From NCBI GenBank assembly GCA_946481205.1, contig CAMLNB010000008.1:1-33651 (forward strand): DNA of 33,651 nt. Reading direction: 5' to 3'. The stretch is from an uncultured Kangiella sp. GTDB taxonomy: Bacteria > Pseudomonadota > Gammaproteobacteria > Enterobacterales > DSM-103792. Positions 31,204-33,651 of the stretch are shown here, one piece after another. The position numbers and the translations under genes are program-made. The notes below the pieces were generated by a model. It saw only the letters and a list, made by a program, of their open reading frames with translations, was not told the DNA's origin and searched no databases. The number at the start of each line of letters is the position of its first letter. Position 1 is the first letter of the stretch.

Positions 31204-31209
31204 TATACT
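31204..31209 (+). promoter_or_regulatory. Probable -10 element of the thioesterase gene
   Basis: TATACT matches the sigma-70 -10 consensus at five of six positions. The start would be near 31216, about 23 nt before the GTG. The -35 region (TTCGGG at 31182) is poor. Confidence 0.4.
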
Positions 31210-31238
31210 GGCGCGCCCCTGTCGACTGGATCACAGCC

Positions 31239-31685
31239 GTGACCCCAAGTGAGCTCACCGCCCTGCTACACCGAGAAATCCCGCTGGCTCAGGCTCTAGG
31301 TTTGGCCGTGGAGATGGCTGAAAAGGATTGGCTCCGGGTCAGCGGCCCGTTCGAGGCCAACCGTAACCTGCATGGGACGGTTTTTGCCGGCAGCATCTAT
31401 TGTTTCGCCACGTTGGCCGGTTGGAGTCTGGTGCACCGAACCTGCGTACTGCAGGCGTTGCCGGCCTCGGTCGTGCTGCGCCATGCCGATATCCGCTACC
31501 TGCGGCCTCTAGAGGGTAGTCCGGTTGCCGAGGCGCGCCTGCCGGAACCGGCCGAGGTCGAGCAATTTCTGCACACCCTGCGCAGCAAAGGCCGCAGCCG
31601 GCTGCTGATCACCGCTGAATTGAAAACGGGCGACCAAGTGGCCGCCCGTTTTGTCGGGGAGTTTGTTGCGATCCGGGAAAGCTGA
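31239..31685 (+). CDS. YiiD C-terminal-like hotdog thioesterase-family protein
   Basis: A 148-aa protein starting at GTG 31239. Sequence pattern fits the YiiD_C putative thioesterase family: IPLAQALGLAVE, FEANRNLHGTVFAGSIYCFATLAGWSLVHR (the central hotdog helix), ASVVLRHADIRYLRPLEG and a C-terminal strand SRLLITAELKTGDQVAARFVGEFVAI. It may hydrolyse acyl-CoA or a related thioester; the substrate is unknown. It stands alone, divergent from coxB and convergent with the propeller protein gene. Codons near its 3' end form a terminator-like hairpin. Confidence 0.85.
   Translation: MTPSELTALLHREIPLAQALGLAVEMAEKDWLRVSGPFEANRNLHGTVFAGSIYCFATLAGWSLVHRTCVLQALPASVVLRHADIRYLRPLEGSPVAEARLPEPAEVEQFLHTLRSKGRSRLLITAELKTGDQVAARFVGEFVAIRES
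31623..31652 (-). terminator. Terminator-like hairpin inside the thioesterase coding region
   Basis: AAAACGGGCG pairs with CGCCCGTTTT, a perfect 10-bp stem with a 10-nt loop. On the minus strand it is followed by CAATTC and lies 50 bp beyond the stop of the propeller protein gene, so it may end that transcript while also coding for thioesterase residues. Confidence 0.5.
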
Positions 31686-31702
31686 GGCGCGAGGCGGCGC
31701 TT

Positions 31703-33651
31703 TTAGCGGGCGCTAAGCAAGCGACGCTGACCGAGCAGTGATCCCGCCCCGGTCGACAGCGTCGGCACCTCGGCCAGTGCCACGTCCCAGGCAAAGGTGG
31801 TCAGCTCCGGCACCAACAGCCGCTGACCGTCCGGCGACACCGCCAGACTGCCCTGCGCATCGAGCAGCAAATGCGGGATCGCACCTAACGACTCGACTGC
31901 CTGACTCGGCCGCTGGCGATAGACCTGCAGCTGTCGGTCCGCTTGCCGGATGAGGTAGATCAGCGCATCACCATGACTGGTCCAGACCCGCGAGCCGCCC
32001 GGAAACTCTGCAACCCGTAACTGATCACTGCCGCTGGCGATATCGCGTTGCCAGATGCCGGGCCGGTAACGATCGACCCAGAACAGCGAGCGGCCGTCTT
32101 CGCTGAGCCGGACATCAATGCTCGGCAATTGCGCTAACCACTCGACCGGACCGGCGACGCCGGCAGCAACAGCCAGTCGGCCCACTTTCATCTCGCGGTC
32201 ATTGGCTTTCATTCGGAACAGCAGCTGTCGGCCATCGGCGCTCCAGCGCGGTGCTTCCGCCGAATGTTCGCCACTGAACAACACTGAAACCCGGCCGCTA
32301 GCCATTTCCTGCAAACAGATCTTGCCCAGATTGTCGCCGCCACATTGCCCGGCAAACGCCAGCCAGCGACCGTCCGGTGACACAGCCGGATCCCAAGCCA
32401 TGCGTTGCAACTGGGTCAGCTGCTGACTGCGGCCGTCGCGATCGCCGGCAAAAATTTCCATGTGCCCGGTCAGATTGCCCATGAAAACAAAGTGGTCGCG
32501 ATCACGATACGCCGGCTGCGACAGCAAACCGTTCTGCCGAACCAAACTTTGCGCACGCAGCGGTCGCTGCTGCAGATCCACTTCGCTGATCGCGTAATGG
32601 CTGCTGCTGCGCACGAACAACACACTGCCATCAGCCAGTGCCTGCGGTGAAGTGCCGGTAATGCCGAGCGGTTTCAACTGGCCATCGGCCAACGACAACA
32701 CTTGCAGCTGCGTCTCGCCGCCTTCACGCGCCAGCGACAGCAACACCTCGTTCGGGCGATACCAATCCATCACGCTGTCGAAAATCCGATCTTCGCCGCG
32801 CCAGCGCAATTGCGCGCTGCCATCCAGCGCCACCTGCCACAGTTCCAGCTCCGATAACGAGGCCCAGCGCTGCACCAGCAAACTCGAATCGTGCGGCGCA
32901 AAATCGCCGACAACGTCTGCTTGGCCTGGTGCCGGTGTGGTCAGCATGTTGCGCACGCCGGTGATGGGGTCGATCAACGCCACCGCAACGGCGCCGGTTT
33001 CGGTGGCAACACTGGCGGCAAGATAACGACCATCGGCCGACCAACTGACGGCTACTTGGGGGTGATCACTGCAACGGCCCAAGCTGCGTGACTGCAGCGA
33101 GCGCAAAGTCAGCACGGTCACTTCGCATTGCCGGTTCGCATTCGCGGTCAGCACGGCCAATTCCTGGCCATCGGGCGACCAAACCAACGCATAGATGTAC
33201 CCCGGATACTGTTTCAGTTGCACCGGTTCAGCGTCGGCCGTCAGCGTTCGCAACCACAGCGTATTGGCTTGGTATTTGTACAAGCGGCTGGCGTAGGCAT
33301 AACGCTTGCCATCAGGCGCCAGCGCCAACGGATGCTCGACTTCCGGTGTGACTTGCAGCACGCGGACATCGGCGGTGCTCGCAATCGGTACCGATTCGGC
33401 AGCAACCGCAATCGGCGCCGCGCGCCACCACGCACTGACAGCAAATACAGCAACAGCGCTGACTATCGCCACCGCGAAAACGCTGGCATAAGAGCGCCAA
33501 ATTTTCTCACGGACTTTCTTCGTACGGGCTTTCTCGTTATCAGCGTTCGCGATACTGGCGTGTGGCAGCGATTGCTCCCGTTGCCCGGTCGTCGGTACCG
33601 TGTCGTCATGCAGTGAGGATTCAGACGACGCATCGGCAACAGTATCGGTCA
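31703..33651 (-). CDS. Membrane protein with TolB-like propeller, probably CadC-type regulator (5' end off window)
   Basis: At least 649 codons; the frame stays open to the right edge, so the N-terminus is missing. The visible part begins with a Ser/Asp/Thr-rich linker and a basic segment (KARTKKVREKIWRS), then one transmembrane helix (ASVFAVAIVSAVAVFAVSAWW, encoded around 33430-33490). The C-terminal 550 residues hold repeated PD40/TolB propeller motifs: WSPDGQELAVL, SWSADGRYLAAS, SPDGRWLAFAG, WSADGRQLLFRM, LSEDGRSLFWVD and SPDGQRLLVPE. This layout (cytoplasmic N-terminus, basic stop, one helix, periplasmic propeller) matches CadC-like regulators with an N-terminal OmpR-type winged helix. 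That winged helix is not in the window, so the call is an inference; a kinase or other N-terminal domain is possible. Confidence 0.75.
   Translation of the reverse strand, partial: TDTVADASSESSLHDDTVPTTGQREQSLPHASIANADNEKARTKKVREKIWRSYASVFAVAIVSAVAVFAVSAWWRAAPIAVAAESVPIASTADVRVLQVTPEVEHPLALAPDGKRYAYASRLYKYQANTLWLRTLTADAEPVQLKQYPGYIYALVWSPDGQELAVLTANANRQCEVTVLTLRSLQSRSLGRCSDHPQVAVSWSADGRYLAASVATETGAVAVALIDPITGVRNMLTTPAPGQADVVGDFAPHDSSLLVQRWASLSELELWQVALDGSAQLRWRGEDRIFDSVMDWYRPNEVLLSLAREGGETQLQVLSLADGQLKPLGITGTSPQALADGSVLFVRSSSHYAISEVDLQQRPLRAQSLVRQNGLLSQPAYRDRDHFVFMGNLTGHMEIFAGDRDGRSQQLTQLQRMAWDPAVSPDGRWLAFAGQCGGDNLGKICLQEMASGRVSVLFSGEHSAEAPRWSADGRQLLFRMKANDREMKVGRLAVAAGVAGPVEWLAQLPSIDVRLSEDGRSLFWVDRYRPGIWQRDIASGSDQLRVAEFPGGSRVWTSHGDALIYLIRQADRQLQVYRQRPSQAVESLGAIPHLLLDAQGSLAVSPDGQRLLVPELTTFAWDVALAEVPTLSTGAGSLLGQRRLLSAR

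Noticed and set aside
1..33651. CRISPR arrays, insertion sequences, integrases, phage genes, rRNA
   Set aside because: No regularly spaced repeats, transposase or integrase motifs, or rRNA segments were noticed on either strand.

Overview
The window looks like chromosomal DNA from an aerobic gammaproteobacterium with fairly GC-rich DNA. The evidence is a Fur-box-controlled TonB receptor, an olsBA pair, RlmJ, a glyU-type tRNA-Gly(CCC), a caa3-type cytochrome c oxidase locus in gammaproteobacterial order, and a PEP-CTERM protein. I do not assign a genus. No insertion sequence, transposase, integrase, phage gene, rRNA or CRISPR array was seen.

Region 1 (1-3960): a terminator of an off-window gene, then a Fur-box promoter driving a TonB-dependent receptor of the haem/haemoglobin type and a DUF6607 lipoprotein. 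Region 2 (3939-5621, minus): olsB-olsA, the two-step route to ornithine lipids. Region 3 (5896-11847): an M13 metallopeptidase lipoprotein, a small Gly-tailed lipoprotein, a TetR regulator overlapping an atypical short-chain dehydrogenase, then on the minus strand RlmJ overlapping a small lipoprotein, and an outer-membrane barrel protein. Region 4 (11911-14283): tRNA-Gly(CCC), a NarL-type histidine kinase/response regulator pair, and a convergent 72-aa lipoprotein.

Region 5 (14433-18358, minus): oxidase biogenesis genes in transcription order SURF1, an SCO-like membrane protein, heme A synthase, heme O synthase and SCO copper chaperone. Region 6 (18606-25812, minus): an accessory block of a secreted repeat-like protein, a second TonB receptor, a PEP-CTERM protein and a 981-aa exported protein carrying Fn3-like, P-domain and dockerin modules. 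Region 7 (26248-31016): a DUF2909 membrane protein on the plus strand facing coxC, ctaG, coxA and coxB (coxB carries a fused cytochrome c). Region 8 (31239-33651): a YiiD-type thioesterase and the C-terminal part of a membrane-anchored regulator-like protein with a TolB-like propeller.

Regions 5 and 7 together make one terminal oxidase. CoxB/A/C are the catalytic subunits, CtaG and SCO deliver copper, CtaB and CtaA make heme O and then heme A, and SURF1 helps heme insertion. The accessory surface/secretion block of region 6 separates the two halves, and DUF2909 is inverted relative to the oxidase operon. The least understood parts are that block (dockerin plus P-domain without a visible protease, next to a PEP-CTERM protein) and the SCO-like protein that keeps CxxxC but appears to lack the copper-binding His.
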